Source of the DNA: Apoda limacodes
Lineage: Eukaryota > Arthropoda > Insecta > Lepidoptera > Limacodidae
Reading direction: 5' to 3'
Assembly (NCBI GenBank): GCA_946406115.1
Contig: OX291541.1
Coordinates: forward strand, 21,421,908-21,485,907
DNA length: 64,000 nt
Below are positions 1-11,286 of the stretch, piece after piece. The notes beneath the pieces were generated by a model, which ran no database searches, was not told the DNA's origin, and was given only the letters and a program-made list of their open reading frames with translations. The stretch's first letter is position 1. The number at the start of each line of letters is the position of its first letter. A program made the translations under genes and the position numbers.

Positions 1-1204
1 TTGTTGTTGTCCAACATATCATTGATATGCAGTAGAAACAGCGTAGGAGACAGCACAGAGCCTTGCGGGACACCAGCATTAATGTCCATGCTATCAGAGC
101 AACTACCGTCAACTACGGTTCGTATGCGTCTGCCGGACAAAAAGCTAGCCACCCATTTGCACAAACCCTTGGGCACTCCGTAAGATGGCAACTTCGATAG
201 AAGACCGCGGTGCCAGACCCGATCGAACGCCTTCGCTATGTCCAGGCTACATGCCAATGCCTCCCCCTGACTCTCAATGGCTAGTGCCCATCGGTGTGTG
301 AGATACACTAAAAGGTCACCAGTCGAGCGACCGTGGCGAAAGCCATATTAACGGTCACTGACCAGATCGTGTACTTCTAGGTATCTTAGAAGCTGTGTGT
401 TGATCACACGCTCCATCACCTTAGAGAGGAGAGAGGTAATAGCGATAGGCCTGTAATTCGATGGATCTGATCTATCGCCCTTTTTGGGCACCGGGTGCAC
501 ATTCGCAGTCTTCCATGAAGACGGAAATTGCCTATTGTGGTAGGAAAGCGAGAAGAGGTGCGTGAGTACAGGACATAACTCAGGAGCACACTGCTTAAGC
601 ACCACTGCTGGTAGACCGTCTGGCCCACTCGACTTATGAACGTCTAGAGAGAGCAACGCCCGCCTGACCTCCCGCTGCGTTATGGAGATTTCCGGCATGG
701 TCATACCGCACCACGGTATAGTAGGTGGTACAGCGCCTTCATCGTTCATATTCGAGTTCGAGGCAAAGAGACTGCCCAGTAGATCGGCTTTCTCTTTAGC
801 ACTATGGGCCAAGTCACCATCGGTCTTTCGCAGTGGTGGTAACGACGACTGGCAGAAGTTCCCTTCGGCAGCTTTGGCAAGCGACCAGAAAGCACGACTC
901 CCAGAAGGATAGCTCGCAAGTCGCCCACCTATTTTGCCGATGAATTGGAATTTTGCTCTGGCAGTTGCTTTCTTACTGGACCTCGAGGCAGCATTTAATT
1001 TGCGTTTTAACTCAGAAATATTCGGATACTTATTATTACGAGCCGTGGTCCAAGCCTCATACGCAGTTTGCTTAAACATTCCATACCAGCAAGGATTGTC
1101 TCAGTGACTGCGGCTGCGCAGACCTGACGTTATCTTCTGAGTTAAAGCAGATCTGCCTCCACGGGTACGATGCGTAAAATTCTCGCAATCCATCACAGTC
1201 TGCC
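1..1204 (-). mobile_element. LINE family A copy 1 (endonuclease end to middle of RT), cut by window edge
   Basis: Minus-strand non-LTR retrotransposon (Jockey/CR1-like group, endonuclease plus reverse transcriptase). The frame at 348-1079 reads through the linker, SSGPDGLPAVVLKQCAPEL and PVPKKGDRSDPSNYRPIAI, which are N-terminal RT motifs. Positions 1-347 continue to the PQGSVLSPTLF-type motif of the RT. 1081-1204 is the end of the endonuclease. Against copy 3 at 12058 it lacks about 80 bp near 1080 and has a frameshift near 350. It abuts copy 2 at 1205 in the same orientation, so it is probably a 5'-truncated insertion into copy 2. Confidence 0.85.
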
Positions 1205-1330
1205 GACTTATAGTGCTCTGTTGAGTACCCCAAGTTTTTTGGACGCCAGCTTCACCTTGTCCTGCAGATGATCTCGGAACTGAATATCGCTGGAGATGTC
1301 AACACCAAGGATCCCAATGCTCTTGGAGAT
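1205..1330 (-). mobile_element. LINE family A copy 2, 3'-side piece (continues at 5950)
   Basis: This encodes the post-catalytic part of RT on the minus strand (the DHLQDKVKLASKKLGVLN-type segment). The text stops at ggagat (1325-1330) and resumes at ggagat (5950-5955) without loss. The two pieces are therefore one LINE, split by a 4.6-kb insertion that duplicated six bases. Confidence 0.85.
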
Positions 1331-1601
1331 AATAATAATAATAATTTCGTTTATTTGGTCTCAAAAAGTTTGAAATAATAAATACAATATAGAATATACA
1401 CTGAGTAAAAATTCTACTTTGTGAGACTCTGGAGTCCGAACTAGGTTTGCACCTGTAATTTCAGAACTCAAATAACATATTTACAATAATAATAATACAC
1501 CGATCTGGCTTAATATAACGTAAATATTTAAATATTAAAATTCAATTTTTGAAAAGTAGGTATGAGTTGAGAGTATGTTGGAGCAAATCGACGTATATGA
1601 C

Positions 1602-1603
<2 letters not shown>

Positions 1604-1644
<41 letters not shown>
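1604..1644. repeat. (TG)n microsatellite
   Basis: An uninterrupted TG dinucleotide run of about 40 bases in the 3' region of LINE family B, followed by short GAGGGTG units. Confidence 0.95.
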
Positions 1645-1646
<2 letters not shown>

Positions 1647-4600
1647 GTGTGAGGGTGTATACTTAAGATGAGGTACAGGTTATTGTAAGGTAATTGGGTT
1701 CTTTATATCATTTATTTCACTATTATGTCATTAGTAATAGCTTTTCAGTTTCATCATAGTTTAGGTTTTGCAACCATTTAGAAACAGCATTCTTGCATTC
1801 ATATTTTGTTAGTGAGTAGAGATTTAGATTATAATTTAGCTTATTGTAAAGAAAGGGACCAAGAAAATAGAAGAATTTGTGTGAAAATTTTGTACGGAAT
1901 TTTTGCCGTAAGTTTATAAGTAGCTCAGGGTTGAATGTTAAATTAGAGTGTTGTTTAAGTATGGTGTAAAGTATAAATAACTGGCGTACTGTTAATAAGT
2001 TGTAAGACTTATAAAGGCCGTGTGTAGGATAATAAAATGGTAGGAAGGCGCTAACTTTCAGTATAGCTCTTTGAGCACGCTCCAACCTTATCATAGCAGT
2101 TTTGGATGCACCGCCTCAGGATGTAATACAATAGATAAGTATAGATTGACATAGCGCAAAATAGACAGATCTAACGATTTTGGGTTGAGCCACACGTCGA
2201 AGAGTGCTAAAGATGTATATAAGTTAACGAACTCTAGCCGAAAGTAAATATACGTGTGGCTGAAAGCTTAGTCTATGGTCTAGGGTAACTCCCAAGTATT
2301 TATGTTATTTACATTCTCTAGGATAGGGCAAGCACATTTGCTGGTATTTAAGAGAGTACAAGAGTGAGCAATAAGTGAATTGATTGACTTACGTGGCTGA
2401 GTGTTATTTACTAATGAAATAGGCTAAGGTTTTGGATTTTTCAGCGTTCAATGTGAGACAGTTATCATGTAACAATTTAGTAACTTTGATAAATTCATTT
2501 TGAACCAATTCGAAACTATCTTGCCAGGATTGGGTACTAATTAATAGAACGGTATCATCGGCAAAAGAGATTAACTTTCGTTTTTTATAGAAAATAGCAA
2601 GGGGTTTAAGGTTTTTATCCAAACTTTTTGTTAACTTACCTTGTCGAAAACCAAATTGCGATGGTGATAACTTCGAGGTATTTGGTAAGTCTTGAGTTAA
2701 GTAGCTTTTCTATTATTTTTGATAGGGTCGGGAGGATAGAGATGGGCCTATAGTTGTTGACACAGTCTCGATCTCCACTTTTGTGAATAGGGTGAATTAA
2801 GGAAAATTAAAAAGTCTGAGGAAAGACTCCTGTTGAGAATGCCAAATTAATGATGTACGTTAGGGGGCCAACTATTTTATTTTTATATCGTTTAAGAAAA
2901 GATGAAGATATATTATCCCGTCCAACAGTGCAATCATTTTTTAAGTTAAGTATGGTAGCTTCAATTTCGGTCTCATCCGTCGGAAGAAGAACAAACGAAT
3001 GATTTGGGCTGTCATTAGCAGAAGGTATGTTAGTATTAAATGTAGGTTGCGGAAACTTTTCAGCCAAATTTTTACCCGCATTAGCAAAGAAAGAGTTTAT
3101 GAGATTGACAGATTGGGAAGGGTCAGTTAAAGAAATAAGATCCGTGGCACTACTATGGGATTTGTTGGGGTATGAAATGGATTTTATAGCATGCCATAAC
3201 TTTTTGTTATTTTAACCAGCTTTTTTAATTTCATTTCACTCATATTGTCTTTTAACTTTTTTAAGAGGGCGTTACCAAAATTCCTATATCTTTTGTAAGT
3301 TGTTTTGAGGGTCTCACTATCGGGGTTATTTTTGGATTTTAGGTGTAGCTTATCTCTATTGATCATGCATTTAAGAAGACCAGGTGTAACCCAAGGTTTT
3401 TTTATTGTTTTGCGTCTCGATAGGGTTATTATTTTCGATAGCTTGTGCAAGAGAATTGGTGAGAAAATCTGCTGCAGGATTAACATCAGGCATTGAGAAA
3501 ATATGATTAAAGTTTATACTGTCAACAGCCAAGTCCAGAGCGTCAGAATCGATGCGCTTAATGATTTTAGGATTATGATAACTTTTAAAATAACGCTCTA
3601 CTGACAAAATTACAGTATCGTGGTCAGTAATAGAGGTATGTGCTACAAAACACTGCGCAGGTAATTTAGTCTTGAGAAAACCATGATCCAGACAAGTTTT
3701 CGAGTGAGTGGGAATATGATGAGCTGAGAGTAGGCCATGCGAGGCTAATAAGTTTAGGCACCCATGGGCACGTTGGTCTGAAGTGCTTACAGTGATGTCA
3801 ATATTGACGAGAACTTTATTGTTATAAGAGGATATATTGCATAAAAATTTATCGAGACTGTCCATAAATTTGGTAACATCACGTTAACTAGGCGAACGAT
3901 ATATTGCTGCAACTAGGATATCATTGTTAAATTTTATACTTAGGCAATTTGCATTAATTATTAAAGGTTCTTCAACAATTGGTGTTAGGCCCTCTTTAAG
4001 AAATACCACTACTCCTTCGTTTTGTGTTAAGTTTTTTGAAGTCGAGTAGCAAGTGTAACCACCAATCTTTGGGATGCCTCGCGAGTTTAGTAGCCAGCAT
4101 TCAGTAAGGACAATGAGGTCCCAATCAATATTTGATCTAGAAAGAAGGGTGTTAAAGCTAGTCATGTTACAATTTAGGCTTCTAATATTTTGGGTAATAA
4201 TTTTAAAGGACTGTTTGGCTTTTGAGAGTGTGTCATCATAATCCTCTATTTGTCCGGATGAAGTTTCAGCTACCGATAGTGAGTCTAACTCATTATTTAG
4301 GTTATTGTTTTGTTTGAAAAAAATGAATTTTATATAATTTTATATATTGCCAATCAAAAATAGTAAAACGCATACATATTAGGAAAAAAAAATTTTTCTC
4401 CAGTAAGATTTCACGAGATAATTATTGGGCCGCGCAGATAATGATAATGAATATTTGACATAATAGGAATACCATAAAAGAGGTTCTGAGTGGATGTATG
4501 AGTGTGTGTGCATGAGTATGAGCGATATGTTAGGCTTAAATTTTTTTAATATTACAACAATAGTATGAAAAATATTAAAAATTATAAATGATATATAAAC

Positions 4601-4660
4601 CAGAAAAAAATACACGAATAGTCAGATGGAGTTCAATTTTGTTAGGTCCTCTTCGCTATC

Positions 4661-5938
4661 TAACCATGGATCAATAAGTCCCGAGACTAACAATGAAAAA
4701 TTTTTATATATTCATCAACATAATCACCTTTTAGGGTGATACAATCGTTCCAACGATTTTTCAATTTTTCAATACCATGTTTATAAAAAAAGTTATCTTT
4801 CGCTTCAAAATAAGCTTCAGTTTCAGCGATGACCTCCTCATTTGAGCCAAATCTTTTTCCCTGGAGAATTTTTTTAAGATCAGCAAAGAGCCAGTAGTCA
4901 CTGGGGGCTAAATCTGGCGAGTATGGGGGGTGGGAAAGCAGATCAAAGCTCAATTCGTTTAATTTTGCCATTGTTTTCATCGACTTGTGGCAGGGTGCAT
5001 TGTCTTGGTGAAAAAGGATTTTTTTTCTGTGCATGTGCGGTCGTTTTTTTGCGATTTTCTCCTTCAAACGCACCAACAAGTCAATATAATAATTACTGTT
5101 GATCGATTTACCTTTTTCGAGGTAGTCAATGAAAATCACGCCATGCGTATCCCAAAAAGCTGACGCCATGACTTTGCCAGCTGACTGCTGCGTTTTCGGA
5201 CGCTTCGGACGGTTTTCGCCAGCTGTGCGCCACTCAGATGACTGCCGCTTCGACTCTGGAGTGTAGTCATGTATCCATGTTTCGTCCATGGTCACGTAAA
5301 GACGCAAGAAATCTTTTTTGTTGCGAGTAAATAGCGATAAACAGCTTTCTGAATCATCGACTCGTTGCTGTTTTTGTTCCATCGAAAGCAATCGCGGCAC
5401 CCACTTGGAAAAAACCTTTTTCATGCTCAATTTTTCATGAAGGATAGTAAATACACTACCATATGATATCTGTGTCATCTCAGCAATCTCACGGAGCTTC
5501 AATTTACGATCTTTCATTATAATTTTTGTCACTTCACTCACATTTTCCGGTGCAACGGCTTCCACAGGTCTACCCGAGCGTTCCGCGTCATTTGTGTCGG
5601 TACGACTACGTTTAAACTCGGAAAACCACCGACAAATCGTTGCTTTTGATGGACAAGAGTCCGGGTAAAATTTTTCAATCCATTGTTTCGCTTGCACGGT
5701 GTTTTTACCCATTAAAAAACAATGTTTTATCAGAACACGAAACTCGGTTTTTTCCATTTTTTAAACAAACTACAAAACGACTTTACTCCAATCTCGATAA
5801 CTCAGCTGTTTCTGGTCCGATCGACTTAAAATTTTGACACCTTTCAAGCAAAAGTTAGTACTCTAGAAAGACCTGGTTACTGGTTTACTTCTAGCGCCAT
5901 CTCTGGGTTAGTCTCGGGACTTATTGATCCATGTGCTA
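4661..5938 (-). mobile_element. mariner transposon, apparently complete
   Basis: A perfect 26-bp inverted terminal repeat core is found at 4666-4691 and 5907-5932 (containing GGATCAATAAGTCCCGAGAC), each side next to a TA dinucleotide. An uninterrupted transposase lies between. It sits in the 5' part of LINE family B. The exact outer base of each terminal repeat is ambiguous by a few positions because the flanks share GCTATCT. Confidence 0.9.
4687..5757 (-). CDS. mariner transposase, 356 aa, intact DD34D
   Basis: Full-length transposase (family members are about 345-355 aa) with no stop or frameshift. Residues 1-110 form the paired helix-turn-helix DNA-binding region. WVPRLL is at 119-124, the linker motif of the mariner family. 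The catalytic residues are Asp158 (in VTMDETWIH), Asp252 (in FHQDNAPCH) and Asp287 (in YSPDLAPSDYWLF), with exactly 34 residues between the second and third, the mariner DD34D signature. It acts in the nucleus, cutting and pasting at TA sites. The nearest subgroup looks like the mellifera/cecropia-type elements, judged from motif wording only. An intact frame plus matching ends suggests recent or possible ongoing activity. Confidence 0.95.
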   Translation of the reverse strand: MEKTEFRVLIKHCFLMGKNTVQAKQWIEKFYPDSCPSKATICRWFSEFKRSRTDTNDAERSGRPVEAVAPENVSEVTKIIMKDRKLKLREIAEMTQISYGSVFTILHEKLSMKKVFSKWVPRLLSMEQKQQRVDDSESCLSLFTRNKKDFLRLYVTMDETWIHDYTPESKRQSSEWRTAGENRPKRPKTQQSAGKVMASAFWDTHGVIFIDYLEKGKSINSNYYIDLLVRLKEKIAKKRPHMHRKKILFHQDNAPCHKSMKTMAKLNELSFDLLSHPPYSPDLAPSDYWLFADLKKILQGKRFGSNEEVIAETEAYFEAKDNFFYKHGIEKLKNRWNDCITLKGDYVDEYIKIFHC

Positions 5939-5949
5939 TCTGAATGGGG

Positions 5950-6373
5950 GGAGATGGAGAGGGCAGTGTTCTGGAATTGTGGGACTAGAGTGAATGGGGT
6001 TTTGTTAGCGGTGACCGCGCAGATTTGTGTCTTTGTAGGGTTGAATCAGACCAAGTTTATCCGTCCCCAGTCAGAGACCTTAGACAGTGTGGTCTCGATT
6101 TGAGACACAAGTTCTTCGCGGTTTCCCTCCACAACGGAACGACGGATGTTTGCACGACCCGTGTAATAAGTGTCTCCAGTACTGTCATCTGCATAGCAAT
6201 GCATGTTGTTGATGTCCAACATGTCATTGATATGCAGTAGAAACAGCGTAGGAGATAGCACAGAGCCTTGCGGAACACCAGCATTAATGTCCATGCTATC
6301 AGAGCAACTACCGTCAACTACGGTTCGTATGCGTTTTACGGACGAAAAGCTAGCCACCCATTTGCACAAACCC
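5950..6373 (-). mobile_element. LINE family A copy 2, RT core piece with YADD motif
   Basis: The minus-strand frame 6046-6369 contains MDINAGVPQGSVLSPTLF and CYADDSTGDTYYTGRA, RT motifs B and C, followed by SQIETTLSKVSDWGRINLV. It continues through the target-site duplication into 1330-1205. At 6373 it stops abruptly and joins LINE family C, so the 5' part of this copy is missing. Confidence 0.85.
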
Positions 6374-7985
6374 TCATTGCCAGGTAAGCGACCAGTTTAT
6401 TCAACCGGACTGATAACAGCCCTCATTTTTACATTCGCAACATCCGTTGCATGCTCGACTTGCCGAGGGCAGACCTCACCCTCGAGAGCTCATTAACCCT
6501 ATCAAGTAGTGTTATAACGCCCGACTTCCAGGCGGCAAAGAGCACAACCAGACACAATGTCAGTCCTGTAGGGTATCTTAAATGTCCAGGGCTGCGTACA
6601 CCTCTGAGCTTCTGCCGGGTCATGCGGTAGGATTAATCAACTCCAACCTCAAAACCCGTACCTCTTTCGTAATTAGTAGAGAAGAACAACAATTCCTCCT
6701 CACTTACTCAACCGTTTGTCGAGACGCGAACTACTTGCGGAGTAACCATTGCAGCATGGTTCATATACTGACAGTCAAATCTCTCAGCGAATACTTTCAG
6801 GATACTGTTCTGAACGCCACGAACCCTGCGCACCAGGGATGTACACCGCTTACGCATGGTTGTATAAAAACAATCCACGCGGTATTCGGCAAACATCCCT
6901 AATGCACTGCAAAATCGAGGCAGCCCCAGCAGCACCCTGAAAGCATTATTATATTGCACTCTTAAGGCACTGTACTGATTTTTCGTATAGTCGGCCCACA
7001 GGCTACTCGTGTAGAAGGACGTACAAAACGCTCTAAATAGTGTAATTTTGACCTACTTTGCTTTAAACATAATATTGCTGTCTCCGTTGAGAATCCGGAT
7101 TTGAAAACAAATTGGTTATCATGGATATTTAGGTGTTTATCAAGCTCAGAATTAAGCAAACCATCGAGTACCTTAGTTAGGACAGTAGCTAACGAAATCG
7201 GCCTGTAATTATTTTTATCACTAATGTCACCAGTTTTACACTTTACAATTGGCACCACCACAGTCTTCATCATATCTGCTGGTAGGTAAGAGTGTCGCAC
7301 ACACAATGTGTAAAACGTCGCCAGTACTTCAGGCAGATGAGGTCCAGCATGTTTCAGGTGCTCAATGCTTAGTTCATCATGTCCTGGAGATTTACCACGA
7401 GACATCGAATTTACAACATTCCTGACCTCATCGGCCGTAAACATGGCACCTAGCTCACGTCTATATTGTCCCTTCCCGCACTGCGACTCAGACTGTGACG
7501 GCCCCAACGGTGATTTCACTGCAAAGTGATCCTTGAACATATCCGCTATGCGCTTTGGATCGCTGACGTCATTAACACTCACAGGGATACTTGGCTTGTG
7601 TTTAATCGTGCTTAACATGATATTTCGGGAGCTTGTCCATTTTTAGTTGCTCTTTATTATTTTGACACCACTTTAGCCGTGATTTAAAAATTTTACGGCT
7701 TTCTTGCATCTCATTCCAGATACGACCCGATTTTGATTTGCCATAAAGTGCCCATAATTTAAACTTATTCCTAGCATCCGTGTGAGCCTCACTGACATAC
7801 CTATTCCAACCAATAACAGGTTTATATTTATTTTTATTACGGCTTCCTGAGTGACTCTCGGAAGCTGCATAAGCTAACGCACATACAATATCGTTATACA
7901 ACTTGTCAATAAAATATCTGTGGTTTAAATCATTTCAGTTATCACTACAAGCACTTAGTTCATTTGGAAATTTAATTAGTCCTAA
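6374..7985 (-). mobile_element. LINE family C, RT remnant lacking its catalytic core
   Basis: Minus strand. 7602-7901 is the region between endonuclease and RT. 6962-7618 holds the RT N-terminus (SRGKSPGHDELSIEHLKHAG, NNYRPISLATVLTKVLD, QFVFKSGFSTETAILCLKQ). At about 7040 it jumps straight to the C-terminal part (YSALRVQYNNAFRVLLGLPRF), which continues to 6708. The segment with motifs A-C, including the YADD box, is deleted. 6374-6705 is 3' sequence. The clade is not certain; this type is common in Lepidoptera. Confidence 0.8.
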
Positions 7986-8014
7986 TTTTTGCTGACATAT
8001 ATAACATAATAACT

Positions 8015-8290
8015 ACCTCTCAGCCTAGTTGGTAGTGTTGCCGACTGCTGCGCAGAGGGTGTGGGTTCGATTCCCGCATTGGACAAACATTTATGTGATA
8101 AATAACATCTGTGTTTGTCTTGAGTCTGGGTGTATTTATGTATAATATGTATGTATTTACAAAAATAAATTATATATATGTATATGTATCCGTTGTCTGA
8201 CACCCATAACACAAGCTCTGCTTACTTTGGGGCCAGACGGCGCTGTGTATAATGTCCAAAAATATTTATTTATTATTTATTTAAAAAAAA
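8015..8290 (+). mobile_element. tRNA-derived SINE (family S1)
   Basis: The head has Pol III box A (GCCTAGTTGGTAG) and box B (GGTTCGATTCC) at about 8021-8075, in a tRNA-like spacing. The body carries 'taataca..tatccgttgtctg' and ends in 'tttggggccagacggcgctg', 'taatgtccaaaaatatttatttatt' and an A-run. The same family recurs in inverse orientation at 16835, 31860 and 55660. It is not a functional tRNA: no acceptor stem pairs. Confidence 0.85.
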
Positions 8291-8354
8291 ATATGTTATG
8301 TCTTAAATATATTGAAATGTAAAATAATATCTATAAGAAAAATAGTACTTTATT

Positions 8355-8762
8355 TTTAGGGTTCCGTACCCAAAGGGTTATTAGCGGAACCCTATTACTA
8401 AGACTCCGGCTGTATCTCATGAATCGTGATAGTTAGACAGTTGAAATTGTCACAGAAGATATATTTCTGTTGCCGCTATAACAACAAATACTAAACAACA
8501 GAATAAAATAAATATTTAAGGAGGCTCCCATACAACAAACGTAATTTTTTTTCTCGATTTTGCTCGATATTGATAACGGCAATAGGTAGACGCTTAAAAT
8601 ATTTACAGAATATTTATTTATATAGTTACTTTAAAAATAAATAATTAAATTAAAATAAACCAAAAATTTAAGGGGGGCTCCAATGCAACAAAAGTGATTT
8701 TTTTGCCGTTTTAATAGATAATAGTACGGAACCCTTCGTGCGCGAGTCTGACTCGCCTATTT
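8355..8762 (+). repeat. GGGTTCCGTACC interspersed repeat (family R1), full copy
   Basis: It starts AGGGTTCCGTACCCAAAGG and ends GTACGGAACCCTTCGTGCGC followed by GAGTCTGACTCGC. This repeat is familiar from many lepidopteran genomes. The ends are partly inverted (GGGTTCCGTAC and GTACGGAACCC). Other copies are at 28466, 31060 and 43095, with fragments near 37090 and 37440. Confidence 0.8.
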
Positions 8763-9314
8763 AATATAACCTCCATTATTGCACGCCTCATAAGCGGAGC
8801 GGTGAGGTAGTGCTCTACTCTCGACATGTCAAAAAACCCAGTCTTTCGAAACTTAAATGACGTTTTTTTTTTAATATAACACTTACAGGATAATATGAGT
8901 GCACTAATATGAAGTTAAATAATCTGTCTAGCACATATGGTACATTTTATAAACAATTAATTTGTTTAATATAATAAATAATAACATTAAAACTAATCAT
9001 TCTTGGACGTCCGTGAGTCTGTGTTTATGTGACCATGTATGTGGCAGAGAATTGGTCGAAAAATTCATCTTACCGGAATACTTTTGTTTTTAATATATAA
9101 AGTATTACACCGTGCTGATTCCTAGTTAATATTAGCGTTCTAAGTACTGTCGTTTAATTATAATTTATAAAAAACTAATATACCACTGTATACTGTATAT
9201 CTATATATATATTTTTTATTTTTATTTTATAGTATATTTTTTCCTCACCTTATTTGTTATTTTATTTTAAAAAACTTGAGTTTTTGTTTTAGAATATTTT
9301 TTTTAAATGTTAAT

Positions 9315-10190
9315 GACCGCTATGAGGCGTGCACTTTTGGATTTTCCAATTTTTTCAATTACAGCAAGCAAGCGTCGCCGCATAGATCCGACTATATTAG
9401 AACAGATCTGTTCCTCTAATATTGTCCCAAATTTCTACACAGTGAGCCCTAATGACTCTGTAGTTCCTTCATTTCGCATGTCCCATCTTTGCACCATCAA
9501 ACCCCATAGGTTTTCTATGGACCAGCCGCAGTCATCCACCCCCACACAAGTGATATCCGTCTAGATTCCATATTTAAGACATTTTGTTCTGCATAACGGG
9601 ATCCATTTCTGCGCCACACATAAACCCTCGCGTTTTCAGATGATTCAAACGATTTCTCATTGGTGAATAAGGTGTGCTCCCAGTCAAAATGTAAAAACTC
9701 CATTGCAAACAACAATCTATTTTGTTTATGGGTATTAGTCAATAACGGTTTTTTAGCTGGCTTTCTATGATGCGTAGTGCGACGAGTAGTGTGTATTGAA
9801 CATGTTCCCAAACACAGCAGTCGGTATGAAACCATTTTTCCACCATAAATCTTCTTTGAGTCGCATCAATGTACCGCGAGAGTCCAATTCGAGATCGAGT
9901 TGATAAATTCCCCTACTCTTGGTTGCGTGAGACCTAACGCTTTACGGTAATCCACTAAAAACCAAAGTGCCTAATTAAAATAAACATTTTTAAAACTACT
10001 GAATTATATTTAATTTTTTTTTAGATATTTACTTACAAAAAAGTGTGGTATTAAAAAAATATAGTATATCATTAACATCAAACAAAATACTTACGGTAAA
10101 ACCAGTCTCATTGCAAATTTGAGATATATTGTAACCCATATTATATAGTTCTATAATACGCATTCACTCTTGAATATTAATATTGGCCTA
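9315..10190 (-). pseudogene. Tc1-like transposase remnant, internally deleted
   Basis: Minus strand. 10095-10190 resembles the N-terminal helix-turn-helix (MRIIELYNMGYNISQICNET) and stops at a donor-like GTAAGT near 10097. After a possible 150-bp intron the frame resumes at about 9955. 9515-9835 gives HHRKPAKKPLLT, FDWEHTLFTNEKSF, YVWRRNGSRY and GWMTAAG, including the first catalytic Asp region (changed to Asn in FTNEKSF). It then joins, out of frame, to IENLWGLMVQRW and a SNIVGSMRRRL C-terminus (9320-9515). The second catalytic segment is missing. Confidence 0.75.
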
Positions 10191-10212
10191 CATATTATTT
10201 TTAGCAAAGAAA

Positions 10213-10433
10213 TTTAATAAAAACACTAAACAACCTTATCAACACAAGCACTGTAATAAAACATCCACAACTAAAAAAAAAATGGCTACCTAAGTAATTA
10301 CCACATCTAACTTAATAGCTAAATAAAAACACCAAACAACCTTGTCAGCACATACCCCCCCCACAAAAAATTGGCAACGAACGACAAAAATAATATGTCT
10401 ACCTACGTAGCATCCGCATCTAACTTAATAGCT
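10213..10433. repeat. Two-copy direct repeat, unit about 110 bp
   Basis: Both units run from 'aataaaaacac.aaacaacctt' to 'catctaacttaatagct'. The copies differ by several substitutions and small indels. It may be subterminal sequence of the neighbouring Tc1-like element. Confidence 0.6.
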
Positions 10434-10504
10434 ATTAGAAAATTGGTCTAAGCTGTTTAACTGAACACAATATTCATAATTCGTAAAATGTAACAAAAAC
10501 AAAA

Positions 10505-10605
10505 AGAAAGGCATAAGGTGAGATTCGAATCCACAACCTCCATTGCTCTCAAAACACGTGTTTAGATCCGTCGTAAGATATGTCTATCCACTGGGCTACA
10601 GATAC
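10505..10605 (-). mobile_element. tRNA-like SINE head (second family)
   Basis: The minus strand reads TAGCCCAGTGGATAG (box A type) and then, about 60 bases later, GTGGATTCGAATCTC (box B type). The pattern fits a tRNA-derived SINE head. No clear tail and no cloverleaf acceptor stem was found, so a degenerate tRNA copy is an alternative. Confidence 0.5.
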
Positions 10606-10758
10606 GATAATTTTCTTAGTGGAATTATTATATACAATATTAAATGAAACTGATATTACTCAGGTCCTACAAAACATATTACTTTATTTCTTTAAGTGTG
10701 TGAGTGACTACGCCTTGCCATTTTATTTTGTTTTGAAACTCTATATGCAGTTTTGCAA

Positions 10759-11286
10759 ATGAGTGTACCTCCTTACGCGGGCGGAAACCCAAATCAACAG
10801 TTTGAATTAGGTCAAGTAAATACCAATCATAGGCAGGGCGAAGTAGCGGCTTTAGCTAGCGCCATAGTAGAAGCAATTAAATTAAAATAACACATTCATT
10901 TCACATACGATCGCAAGTCAAATAGGAAATCGAAACTGGTACACGTTACCACGTATAAGCAGTATAGTAGATTGTACAATCAGGATTCGTATTCATCAGA
11001 TGAAAGCTGATATGAGCAGAAGTCATAGAAGGGTACGATCACCGTAGCGCGTAAAAAAGCATCTTCAAAGTCGCAGCAACCAGAGAGCGACAAACAGTGC
11101 GAAAACAGAAAACCACCAGAGAAAAGTGAGCGAAATGTATGTTCGGTTTGCGGTGGAAATCACGCGATTAAGATGTGTGCCGATTTCGCGAAACTAAGTG
11201 TACAGGATAGATGGGCTCCTAGTAAGCAAAATAGGCTATGTTTTAGGTGCCTAGAAAAGTCGCACAAACGTTATATAAAATGTTAA
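10759..11286 (+). pseudogene. BEL/Pao-type gag remnant with zinc knuckles
   Basis: The frame 11029-11286 is basic and ends in paired zinc-binding motifs: CSVCGGNHAIKMC, then RLCFRCLEKSHKRYIKC after a DRWAPSKQN linker. This arrangement (a first knuckle, a KLSVQDRW-type linker, then CFRCL..H....C) is typical of BEL/Pao gag proteins. 10759-10890 is a short upstream frame of 43 residues (MSVPPYAGG start), possibly the same gag start, separated by stops. No protease, RT or LTR follows. Confidence 0.6.

Larger units (their letters stand above)
1331..5949 (-). mobile_element. LINE family B, EN-RT retrotransposon, degenerate, with mariner inside its 5' region
   Basis: The 3' end is a polyadenylation-type AATAAA followed by an (ATT)n tail at about 1331-1360, read on the minus strand. 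Pieces in order 5' to 3': endonuclease start (3884-4165, LTECWLL and GVVVFLKEG); endonuclease end (3371-3865, with SITDHDT); linker (3184-3486); RT N-terminus (2807-3067, CTVGRDNISSSFLK); FADDT motif (2404-2622); C-terminal region (1723-2094, LERAQRAILKVSAFLPFYY). The frames are broken between pieces. Flanking ggagat at 1325-1330 and 5950-5955 is the target-site duplication, placing the whole insert at 1331-5949. Confidence 0.8.

Noticed and set aside
1604..1644. Functional regulatory TG element
   Set aside because: A simple microsatellite within a LINE 3' region; nothing ties it to a gene.
8020..8080. tRNA gene
   Set aside because: Boxes A and B are present but there is no acceptor-stem pairing and the downstream body matches a repeated SINE.
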